This document shows, piece by piece, positions 13,909-22,306 of a stretch of 64,000 nt of DNA. The position numbers and the translations under genes were made by a program. The notes below the pieces were generated by a model. It was not told the DNA's origin and made no database searches. It worked only from the letters and a program-made list of their open reading frames with translations. Positions within the stretch are counted from its first letter, which is position 1. Every line of letters starts with the position of its first letter. This DNA comes from Paenimyroides aestuarii (GTDB taxonomy: Bacteria > Bacteroidota > Bacteroidia > Flavobacteriales > Flavobacteriaceae): NCBI RefSeq assembly GCF_024628805.1, contig NZ_CP102382.1:1054001-1118000 (forward strand), in the 5' to 3' direction.

Positions 13909-14505
13909 TTATCTTTCTTTAAGCTCTATTGCCCCCGCATACAACACCGCTTGGGTAAAACTGTATTGCGCGCCATAGGCAAAAGCAATTGTCCTTTTGC
14001 CATTTAATTTATCATCATTATCATCCCCATTACCGTTGCTGTGCAAAGCGACTAAAGTTTCTACTAAGCGGCGTTCTTTTTGGTTGGTTATTAACCGTGC
14101 GGTTTCGCTGTTAAAATTGTTACCCACTATGTCGTGAATTGCCTGCTTGGTTGCTTTGGTATAAGCCAGTTGTTCTATAAAATGGGCATCGGCTTGTTCT
14201 AATACAAACAATTGCTCAGTGTTTATTTTTTTATACCCATCTGTTTCTTGGGGCATGTATTGAAGCATTAGCCTATTCACATGTGCTTCAAACAGCAGCA
14301 GATTGTTCTGATAGGTTTGTTCATTGTTATATACAAAGCTGTTTAAAATGCTTTGATAGATTTGGTAATCGTTTGTCTCAACACCTTTTGCGTGATGCAA
14401 GGCATTCGGTTGGTTGTTTGTTTCTGTTGCGAATGTTTCGTCTTCTGTTTCGCACGAGCTGCATAAAGCAGTAATTGCTACAGCATATAAAAAAAATCGT
14501 TTCAT
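13909..14505 (-). CDS. Hypothetical lipoprotein
   Basis: This 198-residue lipoprotein has lipobox LCSSC with Cys18, then ETEDETF (acidic, compatible with surface export). The rest is helix-rich and carries many Gln, Asn and Leu, with an Asp/Asn-rich GNGDDNDDK loop near residue 165. No family recognised. It is divergent from the membrane-bound AraC-type regulator at 14783, and the 277-base gap between them holds a repeat array, so the regulator may control this gene. That is inference from position only. Confidence 0.7.
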   Translation of the reverse strand: MKRFFLYAVAITALCSSCETEDETFATETNNQPNALHHAKGVETNDYQIYQSILNSFVYNNEQTYQNNLLLFEAHVNRLMLQYMPQETDGYKKINTEQLFVLEQADAHFIEQLAYTKATKQAIHDIVGNNFNSETARLITNQKERRLVETLVALHSNGNGDDNDDKLNGKRTIAFAYGAQYSFTQAVLYAGAIELKER

Positions 14506-14582
14506 TGTTTTCGGAGTTTTTTAATAACGCTGCCCGGGTAGCTTTTGTTTCGGTTACAAATATGAAACGATTTTCAAACAAC

Positions 14583-14667
14583 AAGGGAGTAAATAGTCCA
14601 GATTTGCCCAATTGGATAATTTATTCCCTTTTTTGGACGATTTATTCCCTCGTTGGATTATTTTTCC
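14583..14667. repeat. Upstream 21-bp repeat array (non-coding copies)
   Basis: One inverted unit (AGGGAGTAAATAGTCCAG, 14583-14600) precedes three direct units starting with TTGGA at 14612, 14633 and 14653 (consensus TTGGATAATTTATTCCCT; the third is degenerate). Spacing is 21 and 20 bases, the same as in the coding array at 14798-14874. Translated in one frame the direct units give QLDNLFPFLDDLFPRWIIF, so this looks like a duplicated, now untranslated copy of the signal-peptide coding segment. No start codon uses it. Confidence 0.75.
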
Positions 14668-14752
14668 ATCTTTTAAAAGATTGTTTTGCTGTTTTATATA
14701 TTAGATAATCAATGTATTGTGTGTTTTTTTGGATGATAGCTGTATTTTTTTG

Positions 14753-14760
14753 TATTTTTG
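14753..14760 (+). promoter_or_regulatory. -7 promoter box of the membrane-bound AraC-type regulator
   Basis: TATTTTTG matches TAnnTTTG. A TTTG-like -33 element lies about 21 bases upstream (T-run with TTG at 14729-14731). The ATG at 14783 follows 22 bases after the box. This decides against the further-upstream ATG at 14717, which would lie before the promoter. Confidence 0.6.
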
Positions 14761-14782
14761 TTCGGTTAGAAAAAAAGCACAC

Positions 14783-16639
14783 ATGTTTTTAAAAAAATTG
14801 GACAATTTATTCCCTCAATTGGATAATTTATTCCCTCAATTGGATAATTTATTCCCTTTCTGGATTATTTTTCTGTTGCCGTTTTGCTCATTGGGGCAAA
14901 CAACCGCCGATTCCTATAAAAATCTTTGGGAAGTAATTCAAAACGATAGCACTTCCAACGAAAAAAAAATAGATTATTTAGAGGTGTATTATCAAAAAGC
15001 CCGAAATGAAAACAACCGTTTAGAACAATACCGTGCATTAAATAAAAAGACGTATTTGGTTTCGTTTGCCGAAGCCACTATATTGTTGCACCAAATGCAC
15101 CCTCTGGTGCAAAAAATAAACAACGACAGCATTAAAGGAGATTATTTAAATTTAAGTACGGTGTTTTACTATAAACAACGCGATTTTAAAAATGCGTTGT
15201 ACTATGCCATAGAGTCGGAAGCTTTTAACGAAGAAATAAATAATTTGTATAATTTGAATGCGGTGCGTATAGATATTGGAAATATTTATAACCATACACG
15301 ACATTACGCCAAAGCGGTTACTTATTTTACACAAGCAAAAGACTATTACCAAACTAAAAAAGAGTACAATCATCAAAGAAGTTACGTTCTTACCTTATAT
15401 TGTTTAGGTAAAACCTATTGGCAATTAAAAGATATAAACAAACTAAGTGCTACAATACAAGAAAGTGAACAAGCTATTCAACTTTTAAAACCGAAACACC
15501 AACAATTAGAAAACGCTTATTTAGAATATGTAAAAGGCGGTTTGGCTTTTTTGCAGAAAAATAATGTGGTTGCCAATGAGCATTTTACAAACGCACTAAC
15601 CGTTATTAAACAAAACGGCGATTTTACCAACGAACACGTTATATATTTGTATTTGGGAAAAATGTTGTGGGAACAAAACCAGAAAGCAGAAGCCATGGTG
15701 TATTTCACAAAAATAGATACCCTTTTTCAGGAGAAAAACTTTTTAAACTATGAGTTGCGTGAAACGTATGATTATTTAATTGCCTATTACAATGAAACCA
15801 ATCAACCGCAGTTGCAATTAAATGCTACAAATAGCCTTACGGTTTTAAACCAACAGTTTGAAAAAGAACAGCAAAGCATTACAAGTGTTTTACACCAAGA
15901 TTTAGAAAACAAAAAAATAAGCTCGCAATGGAAAAAGCTTGTAAATAAATATAATTTATGGATCAGTGTTTTAGGTGGTGTTTTAATACTAATCGCTGTT
16001 TATTTGTTTTGGAAAAGAAGAAATAGAAAAAAACAGCAACCAAATGAAAGCCCAATGCCCGCAAAAGAGCGTGAAGCAATGACTGCTGAAGATATTGTGG
16101 AAGTTGATGACAAGGCACTGCCCGAGCAACAATTTGTTGAAGCAATAGAAAAAGAAGCAGCTGCTGCCAATAGCGAAGCCACACATCCAATAGAAGAAAT
16201 ACCAGTTTTCGATGAAGCTACACCAGAAATAACCGAAGCACCACCAATCGCAAAACCACCTATTGTTTTATCGCCAACCGAGCAGCGATTGCTAGAAGGC
16301 TTAGAGCGTTTTGAAAAGGAAAAAGGTTTTTTAAAAGCAATAAATTTAGACGGCTTGGCGAAAGAACTGAACACCACCCGCAGCACGCTTTCGCCTCTTT
16401 TAAATGGGCATAAAAGCGGTTTTAATGCTTATATAAACAGCTTGCGCATACAACAAGCAATTACCGATTTAAAAGTAGATAAAGAACTACGAAAAAAAAC
16501 GGTTAAAGAACTGTCGGTTATCTATGGTAATTTGCACCCCAAAACATTTGCCAGTTTGTTTAAGGTAATTTCAGGTAAAACGCCTGCTTTGTTTATTGAA
16601 AATTTGGATAAAGAAGAGGAATTGGCATTTGTTATGTAA
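14783..16639 (+). CDS. Membrane-tethered TPR/AraC-type transcriptional regulator
   Basis: This protein has 618 residues from ATG 14783. An N-terminal hydrophobic region follows three 7-residue repeats (LDNLFPQ, LDNLFPQ, LDNLFPF). TPR-like helical repeats, probably periplasmic, span about 40-390. A transmembrane helix (LWISVLGGVLILIAVYLFW) lies near residues 393-411, then an acidic low-complexity linker. A C-terminal AraC/XylS-like helix-turn-helix region spans about 515-605 (LDGLAKELNTTRSTLSPLLN, then KTVKELSVIYGNLHPKTFASLFK). Proteins of this build in flavobacteria sense an extracytoplasmic signal and bind DNA from the membrane. It is divergent from a lipoprotein gene. Ligand and targets are unknown. 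Confidence 0.8.
   Translation: MFLKKLDNLFPQLDNLFPQLDNLFPFWIIFLLPFCSLGQTTADSYKNLWEVIQNDSTSNEKKIDYLEVYYQKARNENNRLEQYRALNKKTYLVSFAEATILLHQMHPLVQKINNDSIKGDYLNLSTVFYYKQRDFKNALYYAIESEAFNEEINNLYNLNAVRIDIGNIYNHTRHYAKAVTYFTQAKDYYQTKKEYNHQRSYVLTLYCLGKTYWQLKDINKLSATIQESEQAIQLLKPKHQQLENAYLEYVKGGLAFLQKNNVVANEHFTNALTVIKQNGDFTNEHVIYLYLGKMLWEQNQKAEAMVYFTKIDTLFQEKNFLNYELRETYDYLIAYYNETNQPQLQLNATNSLTVLNQQFEKEQQSITSVLHQDLENKKISSQWKKLVNKYNLWISVLGGVLILIAVYLFWKRRNRKKQQPNESPMPAKEREAMTAEDIVEVDDKALPEQQFVEAIEKEAAAANSEATHPIEEIPVFDEATPEITEAPPIAKPPIVLSPTEQRLLEGLERFEKEKGFLKAINLDGLAKELNTTRSTLSPLLNGHKSGFNAYINSLRIQQAITDLKVDKELRKKTVKELSVIYGNLHPKTFASLFKVISGKTPALFIENLDKEEELAFVM
14798..14874 (+). repeat. 21-bp repeat array inside the 5' end of the regulator gene
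   Basis: Units start with TTGGA (or CTGGA) at 14798, 14819, 14840 and 14860, giving 21, 21 and 20 bases, with consensus TTGGATAATTTATTCCCTCAA. The period is a multiple of three, so the protein gains heptads LDNLFPQ. The period also equals two DNA helical turns. Copy-number change would add or remove seven residues without a frameshift. Confidence 0.85.
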
Positions 16640-16899
16640 AAAGTAAAAAGCGCTGCTGCTCAAAGTTTCCCGCCTTTGGGCAAATCATTTGATCACTTTA
16701 ATTATTATATTTTATGCTCCGAAGTTGAAAACTTCGGAGAGCAGTTGAATACATAGCTATGTGTTTCGCCGTTGGCGCAAACTATGTAAACCTTAAACCT
16801 ATTTTATTCTATTGTGCCTATGTGGTAAAAAGTGAAAAGCTCGTCGGTTCGGCTTCGAGAACTCATCACAAAAAAAGTTACTCAAAGTGACAGCATAAA
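16640..16899. repeat. Intergenic palindrome-rich segment
   Basis: No gene is seen. A hairpin CTCCGAAGTT-GAA-AACTTCGGAG lies near 16717-16740. The following stretch (ACATAGCTATGTG..., then GTGCCTATGTGGTAAAAA near 16817) looks like dispersed intergenic repeat sequence of flavobacteria. The segment separates the regulator gene from a convergent lipoprotein gene. Confidence 0.45.
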
Positions 16900-16921
16900 A
16901 AAATCAGCTTAAAAGCTGACT
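16899..16921 (-). terminator. Terminator after small lipoprotein gene
   Basis: On the minus strand GTCAGCTT-TTA-AGCTGA is followed by seven T. It lies directly past the stop codon at 16924. Confidence 0.7.
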
Positions 16922-16923
16922 TT

Positions 16924-17316
16924 TTAGTTTTTAGTACCTGTCCAGGTGCCTTCTATATCATCTAATTGACTTTCCCATTTACCCGCTGCAGTTGATTCAT
17001 TCATCATGCCTTCCATAGTTCCCACTTGGGTGCTACCGCTGGTATATGTTGCATTTATTTCTCCTTCTTTATCCACCTGCCCGATTAAATCAAAAGTAAG
17101 GTTACCTGAAAATAACTTTCCGGTTGCTTTTCCGGTTTCGTCGATAGTTGCATTCCAAGTACCTTCGTCTTCCCCCGTGAATGTTCCGGTCCATGTTCCT
17201 TTAAATTTTTCTAATTGGCTTTCCTGATGCACATGATTGTCGTCATTTGAGCTGCACGAAATAGCTCCAAAAAATAAAATACCTGCAAGGCATAATTTTG
17301 CTACACTTTTTTTCAT
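16924..17316 (-). CDS. Small beta-type lipoprotein
   Basis: This 130-residue lipoprotein has lipobox GAISC with Cys21 and then SSNDDNH. The mature part holds repeated short strands typical of a small beta-barrel or lipocalin-like fold: FKGTWTGTFTGEDEGTWNAT near the start and EGTWTGTKN at the end, with Gly/Thr/Trp-rich turns. The repeated GTWTGT motif suggests internal symmetry. Function unknown. It is transcribed alone, with a terminator directly after its stop codon. Confidence 0.7.
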   Translation of the reverse strand: MKKSVAKLCLAGILFFGAISCSSNDDNHVHQESQLEKFKGTWTGTFTGEDEGTWNATIDETGKATGKLFSGNLTFDLIGQVDKEGEINATYTSGSTQVGTMEGMMNESTAAGKWESQLDDIEGTWTGTKN

Positions 17317-17381
17317 TGAGAATATATTTTATAAGTAAGACGTAAATTTAGGAGAAAAGGTTGGAATAATAAGGAAAAAAA

Positions 17382-18053
17382 TTAAGGAGTAGCGATAGGA
17401 ATGTTGTTTTTAATAAAATCGGGTTCGTTTTTTATGAACGATTTAGACATGATGACTGTTCCGAAAACAATTAAAATAATACAACTGATTTTTTTAACTT
17501 TTAAAATGTTTTTTGGGGTTAGTTTGTTTTTTAACTGTTTGGCTAAAAGCATTTTAAATATGTCTGTAAGTAAATATGCACCAATTACAAAAGCAAAGAA
17601 ATTAATCATTTTTCCATGGTTCATTTCCAATTGCGGTCCAATGGTGATAATAATTGCCAACCAAAAGCCCAACACACCAACGTTTATGAAATTCAATAAA
17701 AACCCTTTTGCAAACAACGAAAAGTAATTGTTTTTGTAGTTAGTAGCTTCGATATGAATTTCGGCTTTTTTTAATTTTTGCAATCGAACAAAAGAGATTA
17801 TTCCATAAGTAATCATAATCATTCCACCGAAAAGAAAAAGTGCCGGATCGTCTTTTATTCGGTTAATTAACTGAAAACTACTGAAATAAGCGATTAAAAT
17901 AAAACAAATATCGGCAATAATCACGCCGGCATCAAACGTTAGCGCCGCTTTAAATCCTTTGGTGATGCTGGTTTCAATCAAAATAAAAAAAACAGGCCCA
18001 ATCATGAAACTGAGAAAAAAACCAAGCGATATTCCTGTTAAAAAATTGTCCAT
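17382..18053 (-). CDS. LysE/RhtB-type exporter
   Basis: This 223-residue protein has six hydrophobic helices. The N-terminus GISLGFFLSFMIGPVFFILI carries the Gly-Pro pattern typical of LysE-family translocators (usually PGP; here MIGPVF). The loop GFKAALTFDAGVIIADICF corresponds to the conserved G-x-x-G-x-D region. Family members export amino acids or small metabolites. Length is slightly above the usual 200-210. The substrate cannot be predicted. It is preceded by a terminator that isolates it from rnr. Confidence 0.8.
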   Translation of the reverse strand: MDNFLTGISLGFFLSFMIGPVFFILIETSITKGFKAALTFDAGVIIADICFILIAYFSSFQLINRIKDDPALFLFGGMIMITYGIISFVRLQKLKKAEIHIEATNYKNNYFSLFAKGFLLNFINVGVLGFWLAIIITIGPQLEMNHGKMINFFAFVIGAYLLTDIFKMLLAKQLKNKLTPKNILKVKKISCIILIVFGTVIMSKSFIKNEPDFIKNNIPIATP

Positions 18054-18064
18054 TTAGTTATAAA

Positions 18065-18094
18065 AAAATGCCAATTAAGGTATTGGCATTTTAA
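18065..18094 (-). terminator. Terminator downstream of rnr
   Basis: AAAATGCCAAT and ATTGGCATTTT form an 11-bp stem with a 6-base loop and a T-run on the minus strand. It lies between rnr and the LysE-type gene. Confidence 0.7.
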
Positions 18095-18212
18095 GTAGCT
18101 GTTAAGGCAAATTTACAATAAAATTATTTAATAAGATGCGAATTGGCTGTAAAGGTTGCGATTTTGGCTGAATTGCAAATGAAACTTACAAGCAATAATG
18201 CTGGTTTGAAAC

Positions 18213-20399
18213 TTATTCTGCATGTACCTTTTTAATGAACGTAAAATCTAATTGTTTTTTAACCAAATCGGCATTTTTTACTTTCACAATCACTTCGTCG
18301 CCCAATTGCAACAGGTTTTTGGTCACTTCGCCCACCAAGGCATATTGCTGTTCATCAAATGTATAATAATCTTCTTTAATTTCACGAATACGCACCATTC
18401 CTTCGCATTTGTTCTCTACGATTTCTACATAAATTCCCCATTCGGTAACGCCCGAAATCACACCCAAAAACTCTTGGTCTTTATGGTCTTGCATGTATTT
18501 TACCTGCATGTATTTAATGCTGTCGCGTTCCGCATTTGCAGCCAAATTTTCCATTTGCGAACAATGTACCGATTTTTCTTCATACACTTCTTCGTCTGCC
18601 GATTTGGCTCCGTCTAAATAACTTTGCAACAATCGGTGCACCATAACATCTGGATAACGGCGAATAGGCGAGGTAAAGTGCGAATAATAATCAAATGCCA
18701 AACCATAATGCCCAATATTTTCAGTGGAATAGGCGGCTTTGCTCATACTGCGAATTGCCAGTGTATCTACCAAATTTTGTTCTTTTTTACCTTGCACATC
18801 GCTTAACAGTTTATTTAGCGATTGCGAAATATCTTTTTTCGATTTAAAATTGATGCCGTAACCAAATTTAGAAATCACCGATTGCAAATTGAACAATTTA
18901 TCTTGATCGGGTTCATCGTGAATACGGTAAATAAAGGTTTTTTTCTGTTTGCCCACAAATTCGGATACTTTGCGGTTTGCCAAAAGCATGAATTCTTCAA
19001 TTAAATGATTGGCATCTTTTGAAACCTTGAAATATACGCCTGTTGGTTCATCGTTTTCATCTAAATGAAATTTCACTTCAACCTTATCAAACGAAATAGC
19101 ACCTGCAGCCATTCGTTTAGCACGGAGTTTTTTAGCCAAATCATCCATTGTAAGAATCGCATCAACAATTGGTTGTTCGATGGTCTGAGTTTCGTTGGTC
19201 AATGATATTTCTGCAGGAATTGTATTCGCTTTGGTTTCAATAATCACTTGCGCTTCTTCATACGCAAAACGTTTGTCGGAATACGTAACCGTTCTGCCAA
19301 ACCATGAATTTACAATTTCGGCTTTTTTGTTCAATTCAAAAACGGCTGAAAAGGTATATTTTTCTTCATTTGGTCGTAAGGAACACGCAAAATTTGATAA
19401 TACTTCAGGAAGCATCGGTACCACACGATCCACTAAATAAATCGATGTGGCACGGTTATAAGCTTCTTCATCTAGAATGGTTCCTTCTTGCACATAATGC
19501 GAAACATCGGCAATATGAACGCCAATTTCGTAATTCCCGTTTTCTAAAATCTGAAACGATAAGGCGTCATCAAAATCTTTTGCATCGCGTGGATCAATCG
19601 TAAACGTTAACACATCGCGCATATCGCGGCGTTTGGCAATTTCTTCTTCGGTGATTGATGTGTCTAATTTCTGCGCAAAAGCTTCCACATCAACCGGAAA
19701 TTCTGTTGGCAAACCATATTCTGCCAAAATAGCGTGCATTTCAGTGTTGTGTTCGCCCGGTTTTCCTAAAACTTTAACCACTTCACCATACGGATTGTTT
19801 GCTTTTTCGGGCCAATCGTTCATCTTAACCAAAACCACGTCACCGTTTTCGGCATCGCCAAATTTTTCTTTGGGAATAAACAAATCCACATACATTTTCG
19901 GGTTTGCAGTAACCACGAAGGCAAAAGTACCATTGATTTGAATCACACCCACAAATTCTTCGCGTTTGCGTTCAAGGATTTCAATAACTTCGGCTTCGGG
20001 TTTTTTGCCCTTGCGTTTGTTGTAAACATAAGCCTTCACCTTGTCGCCATGAAGCGCTTTGTTGAGGTTGTTTGTTGGAATAAATGGATCTTCATCGAAT
20101 TCGTCACAAACAAAATAAGCCGCTTTTCGAGCCGTCATATCAATAGTTCCTTCAAAATAGCTCGATTGTTCCACAATGCGGTATTTGCCTCGATCTACTT
20201 CCTCTATTTTTTGTTTAGAGACCAAATATTTTAACTCTTTAATAATTTCGTTTCGGCCTTTGGTATCAGTCACTTCAAAAACAGCAGCTATCTGTTTATA
20301 GTTGAATATTTTAGAACTGTTTTGAGCCAACAATTTTAAAATTTTTCCAGAGAAGTCTTTGCCTGGTTTTTTATGGAATTTTTTAATTTTCTTTGTCAT
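18213..20399 (-). CDS. rnr: Ribonuclease R
   Basis: This 728-residue 3'-5' exoribonuclease degrades structured RNA and takes part in rRNA and mRNA turnover. Domain order is as expected: a basic N-terminal winged-helix region (about 15-75), two cold-shock-like OB folds (about 80-230), the RNB catalytic domain with TIDPRDAKDFDDALS near residues 265-280 (the Asp residues bind magnesium), and HYGLAFDYYSHFTSPIRRYPD further on. A C-terminal S1 domain (about 640-722) begins FLGVISGVTEWGIYVEIVE. The basic tail is short compared with E. coli RNase R. It is divergent from rpiB with a 179-base shared upstream region. Confidence 0.93.
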   Translation of the reverse strand: MTKKIKKFHKKPGKDFSGKILKLLAQNSSKIFNYKQIAAVFEVTDTKGRNEIIKELKYLVSKQKIEEVDRGKYRIVEQSSYFEGTIDMTARKAAYFVCDEFDEDPFIPTNNLNKALHGDKVKAYVYNKRKGKKPEAEVIEILERKREEFVGVIQINGTFAFVVTANPKMYVDLFIPKEKFGDAENGDVVLVKMNDWPEKANNPYGEVVKVLGKPGEHNTEMHAILAEYGLPTEFPVDVEAFAQKLDTSITEEEIAKRRDMRDVLTFTIDPRDAKDFDDALSFQILENGNYEIGVHIADVSHYVQEGTILDEEAYNRATSIYLVDRVVPMLPEVLSNFACSLRPNEEKYTFSAVFELNKKAEIVNSWFGRTVTYSDKRFAYEEAQVIIETKANTIPAEISLTNETQTIEQPIVDAILTMDDLAKKLRAKRMAAGAISFDKVEVKFHLDENDEPTGVYFKVSKDANHLIEEFMLLANRKVSEFVGKQKKTFIYRIHDEPDQDKLFNLQSVISKFGYGINFKSKKDISQSLNKLLSDVQGKKEQNLVDTLAIRSMSKAAYSTENIGHYGLAFDYYSHFTSPIRRYPDVMVHRLLQSYLDGAKSADEEVYEEKSVHCSQMENLAANAERDSIKYMQVKYMQDHKDQEFLGVISGVTEWGIYVEIVENKCEGMVRIREIKEDYYTFDEQQYALVGEVTKNLLQLGDEVIVKVKNADLVKKQLDFTFIKKVHAE

Positions 20400-20547
20400 A
20401 TATTATTTTTATTAAGCACAATGGGCTTAAAATACTTATTAAAGATATAAAAAATATTGGTGATGAAGTGTGAAATTTGTATTAAATGATGATTTTCGTT
20501 TCACGATCTATCTTAATAAAGATGTTCTTCCAATCATTCAAAATAAG

Positions 20548-20555
20548 TATCTTTG
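20548..20555 (+). promoter_or_regulatory. -7 promoter box of rpiB
   Basis: TATCTTTG matches TAnnTTTG exactly, 23 bases before the ATG at 20579. It rules out the in-frame upstream ATG codons. Confidence 0.65.
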
Positions 20556-20578
20556 CACAAACAATACAACTAAACGAT

Positions 20579-21010
20579 ATGAAAATAGCAATAGGAAACG
20601 ATCATGCAGGTCCGGAATACAAAAAAGCCATTGTGCAAATGCTTCGGGACAAAGGAATTGAAGTAGTAAATTACGGAACCGACACGTTTGATTCTGTTGA
20701 TTACCCAGATTTCGGACACAAAGTAGCCCAAGATGTAGAAGATAATAATGTTGATTTTGGAATTGTAATCTGTGGTTCGGGCAATGGGATTGCCATGAGT
20801 GCCAACAAGCATCAAGGGGTTCGTTGTGCTTTGTGTTGGACAAAAGAAATTGCTGTTTTAGCACGCCAACACAACAATGCAAACGTTATTTCTATTCCGG
20901 CTCGCTTTACAGCTATTCCGCAAGTTTTAGAAATGGTTGATGCTTTTTTAACCACCGAATTTGAAGGCGGTCGTCATGAAACCCGTGTAAATAAAATTGC
21001 TTGTAGTTAA
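20579..21010 (+). CDS. rpiB: Ribose 5-phosphate isomerase B
   Basis: This 143-residue cytoplasmic enzyme interconverts ribose 5-phosphate and ribulose 5-phosphate in the pentose phosphate pathway. The start at 20579 gives the usual N-terminus MKIAIGNDHAGPEYK. Active-site elements are present: D8, H9, Cys65 in GIVICGSGNGIAMSANK and the anion-binding GSGNG loop. The C-terminal FEGGRHETRVNKI supplies the phosphate-binding Arg/His region. Length is typical. Its stop TAA overlaps the start codon of the next gene (TAATG at 21008-21012), so translation is probably coupled. Confidence 0.93.
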   Translation: MKIAIGNDHAGPEYKKAIVQMLRDKGIEVVNYGTDTFDSVDYPDFGHKVAQDVEDNNVDFGIVICGSGNGIAMSANKHQGVRCALCWTKEIAVLARQHNNANVISIPARFTAIPQVLEMVDAFLTTEFEGGRHETRVNKIACS

Positions 21011-21639
21011 TGAAAAATTGTATTGTATTAATTTTCTTGTTTTATTCTTTTTCAGGTTTCTGTCAGAAATTTTCTGAAAGTGAAAGATCATATCTTTCTA
21101 AATTAGAAAGAATTTTAAAAGTTGATACAATACCATTTTCTAAAAGTGAAATTCGTGTTTATAAAAAACATGAGATTTCTACAGGTTTAGAATTATTCAG
21201 AATTTATTATGATGAACATAAGAAAGATTTTAAAGCAGATTTTTATTACACTGTTGCTAAAAAAACTTCAAAAGATTCCCATGAAATTGTAATTAAACAA
21301 TTTGAATTAAAATCTTTCTATAATTTGGAGTATGTTGTTTTAAAGCTTTTAAATACAAATATTCAATATATACCAACAGCTTCTGCTGTTAGTTACAAGA
21401 TGAAATCTAAATCTGAAATAATTTTAGAAATGGGTAAATTTTATATTTCCCAAACATCAAGTACTACAGTTGACGGTGTAAGTTATTATATTCAAGTAAA
21501 AGATGACAAAGATTTTAATGAAATACATTATAGTAATCCAGAAAGATATTTAGAATTGTATCCTACAATTGACGAGTTGATTTCGGTTAATGAATTTTTA
21601 GATATTATAAAGAAAGACTTTAATATTTTTGAAGATTAA
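21010..21639 (+). CDS. Hypothetical secreted protein
   Basis: This 209-residue protein has a signal peptide (about residues 1-18, cut after GFCQ). The mature part is rich in Lys, Tyr and Ser and has alternating helix and strand patterns, without known motifs. A Cys before the cleavage site (GFCQ) leaves open a lipoprotein, but the context is not a good lipobox. Its start overlaps the rpiB stop by one base. Base composition is lower in GC than rpiB, so it may be a later addition to the operon. Function unknown. Confidence 0.65.
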   Translation: MKNCIVLIFLFYSFSGFCQKFSESERSYLSKLERILKVDTIPFSKSEIRVYKKHEISTGLELFRIYYDEHKKDFKADFYYTVAKKTSKDSHEIVIKQFELKSFYNLEYVVLKLLNTNIQYIPTASAVSYKMKSKSEIILEMGKFYISQTSSTTVDGVSYYIQVKDDKDFNEIHYSNPERYLELYPTIDELISVNEFLDIIKKDFNIFED

Positions 21640-21657
21640 AAAAGCGCCATCCTTAAA

Positions 21658-21936
21658 TCAAACAAAAAACCTCTTCTTATAAAAAGCAAAAAAGAAAATA
21701 ATCTGTAAAATTAAAATACCGTAAAACCACAATTGAAAACTCAGTTTTTTGGTTTTATGTCGATACTTCTGCATACCCAGATAAGCACCTAAAGTTCCTC
21801 CTAAAGCTGCAATTGTTAATAGGTTTTTTTCAGAAATACGCTGCTTGCCCTTAATTGCCCGCTGCTTGTCTAAATGATACAAGCTAAAAGCAATGTAATT
21901 CACAATTATCAGATAAATAAATAGAATTTTTGTCAT
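21658..21936 (-). CDS. DUF1294 small membrane protein
   Basis: This 92-residue protein has three hydrophobic stretches. The DUF1294 features are visible: YHLDKQRAIKGKQRISEKNLL (the D-K-xxA-xxxxxRIpE pattern) followed by LGGTLGAYLGMQKYRHKTKK and a final FQLWFYGILILQ helix. Function of the family is unknown. It starts 2 bases after the antitoxin gene's stop codon, in the same direction, so it may be transcribed with the toxin-antitoxin pair. Confidence 0.8.
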   Translation of the reverse strand: MTKILFIYLIIVNYIAFSLYHLDKQRAIKGKQRISEKNLLTIAALGGTLGAYLGMQKYRHKTKKLSFQLWFYGILILQIIFFFAFYKKRFFV

Positions 21937-21938
21937 TT

Positions 21939-22304
21939 TTATACTCCTAAAACAATAGCCGGATCTATATCTAATTTTACACTAATATCGCGCGCCACGT
22001 TTAAAGGCGGTTCGCTTTTCCCGTTAAGATATTCACTAATGCGCGAAGTACTAACACCCAACAATTCAGATAAGCGTTTTTGGTTTAAACCTTTTTCGTA
22101 CATTCTTAATTTTATCACATCAACCAACGTAGGTTGTGATAGAGGCTCGTGTTGTTCTTCGTAATCGGCTATTAAATCCGAAAGTAAATCTAACTCTATA
22201 AAATTAGGATCGTCGGGTAATGTTTCGTTCCCCACCTTTTTTAATAATTCTTCCACACGCATACAAACAGCCTTGTATTCTTTTTGTGTTTCAATACTTC
22301 TCAT
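21939..22304 (-). CDS. higA: HigA-type antitoxin (XRE helix-turn-helix)
   Basis: From the ATG at 22302-22304 this is a 121-residue DNA-binding protein starting MRSIETQKEYKAVCMRVEEL. The C-terminal half carries the XRE helix-turn-helix: LRMYEKGLNQKRLSELLGVS, then SRISEYLNGKSEPP. The N-terminal part has the pattern of HigA proteins of the HigB-type pairs. The antitoxin would neutralise the toxin and repress the operon. I prefer this start to an upstream ATG at 22320-22322, because it leaves 2 bases after the toxin stop and matches the family N-terminus. Toxin-first order fits higBA loci. Confidence 0.8.
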   Translation of the reverse strand: MRSIETQKEYKAVCMRVEELLKKVGNETLPDDPNFIELDLLSDLIADYEEQHEPLSQPTLVDVIKLRMYEKGLNQKRLSELLGVSTSRISEYLNGKSEPPLNVARDISVKLDIDPAIVLGV

Positions 22305-22306
22305 AC

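Noticed and set aside
14717..14782. In-frame upstream extension of the AraC-type regulator gene starting at the ATG at 14717
   Set aside because: It would begin before the TATTTTTG promoter box at 14753 and adds residues that do not look like a signal peptide; the ATG at 14783 gives a better N-terminus.
14798..14874. CRISPR array from the 21-bp repeats
   Set aside because: Units are directly adjacent without spacers and are translated as heptads.
16640..16923. A small gene in the regulator-lipoprotein gap
   Set aside because: No frame with a plausible start and composition; the stretch is made of palindromic repeat-like sequence.
20486..20578. Longer N-terminus for rpiB
   Set aside because: The -7 box at 20548 lies inside it, and the family N-terminus begins at MKIAIGNDHAG (20579).
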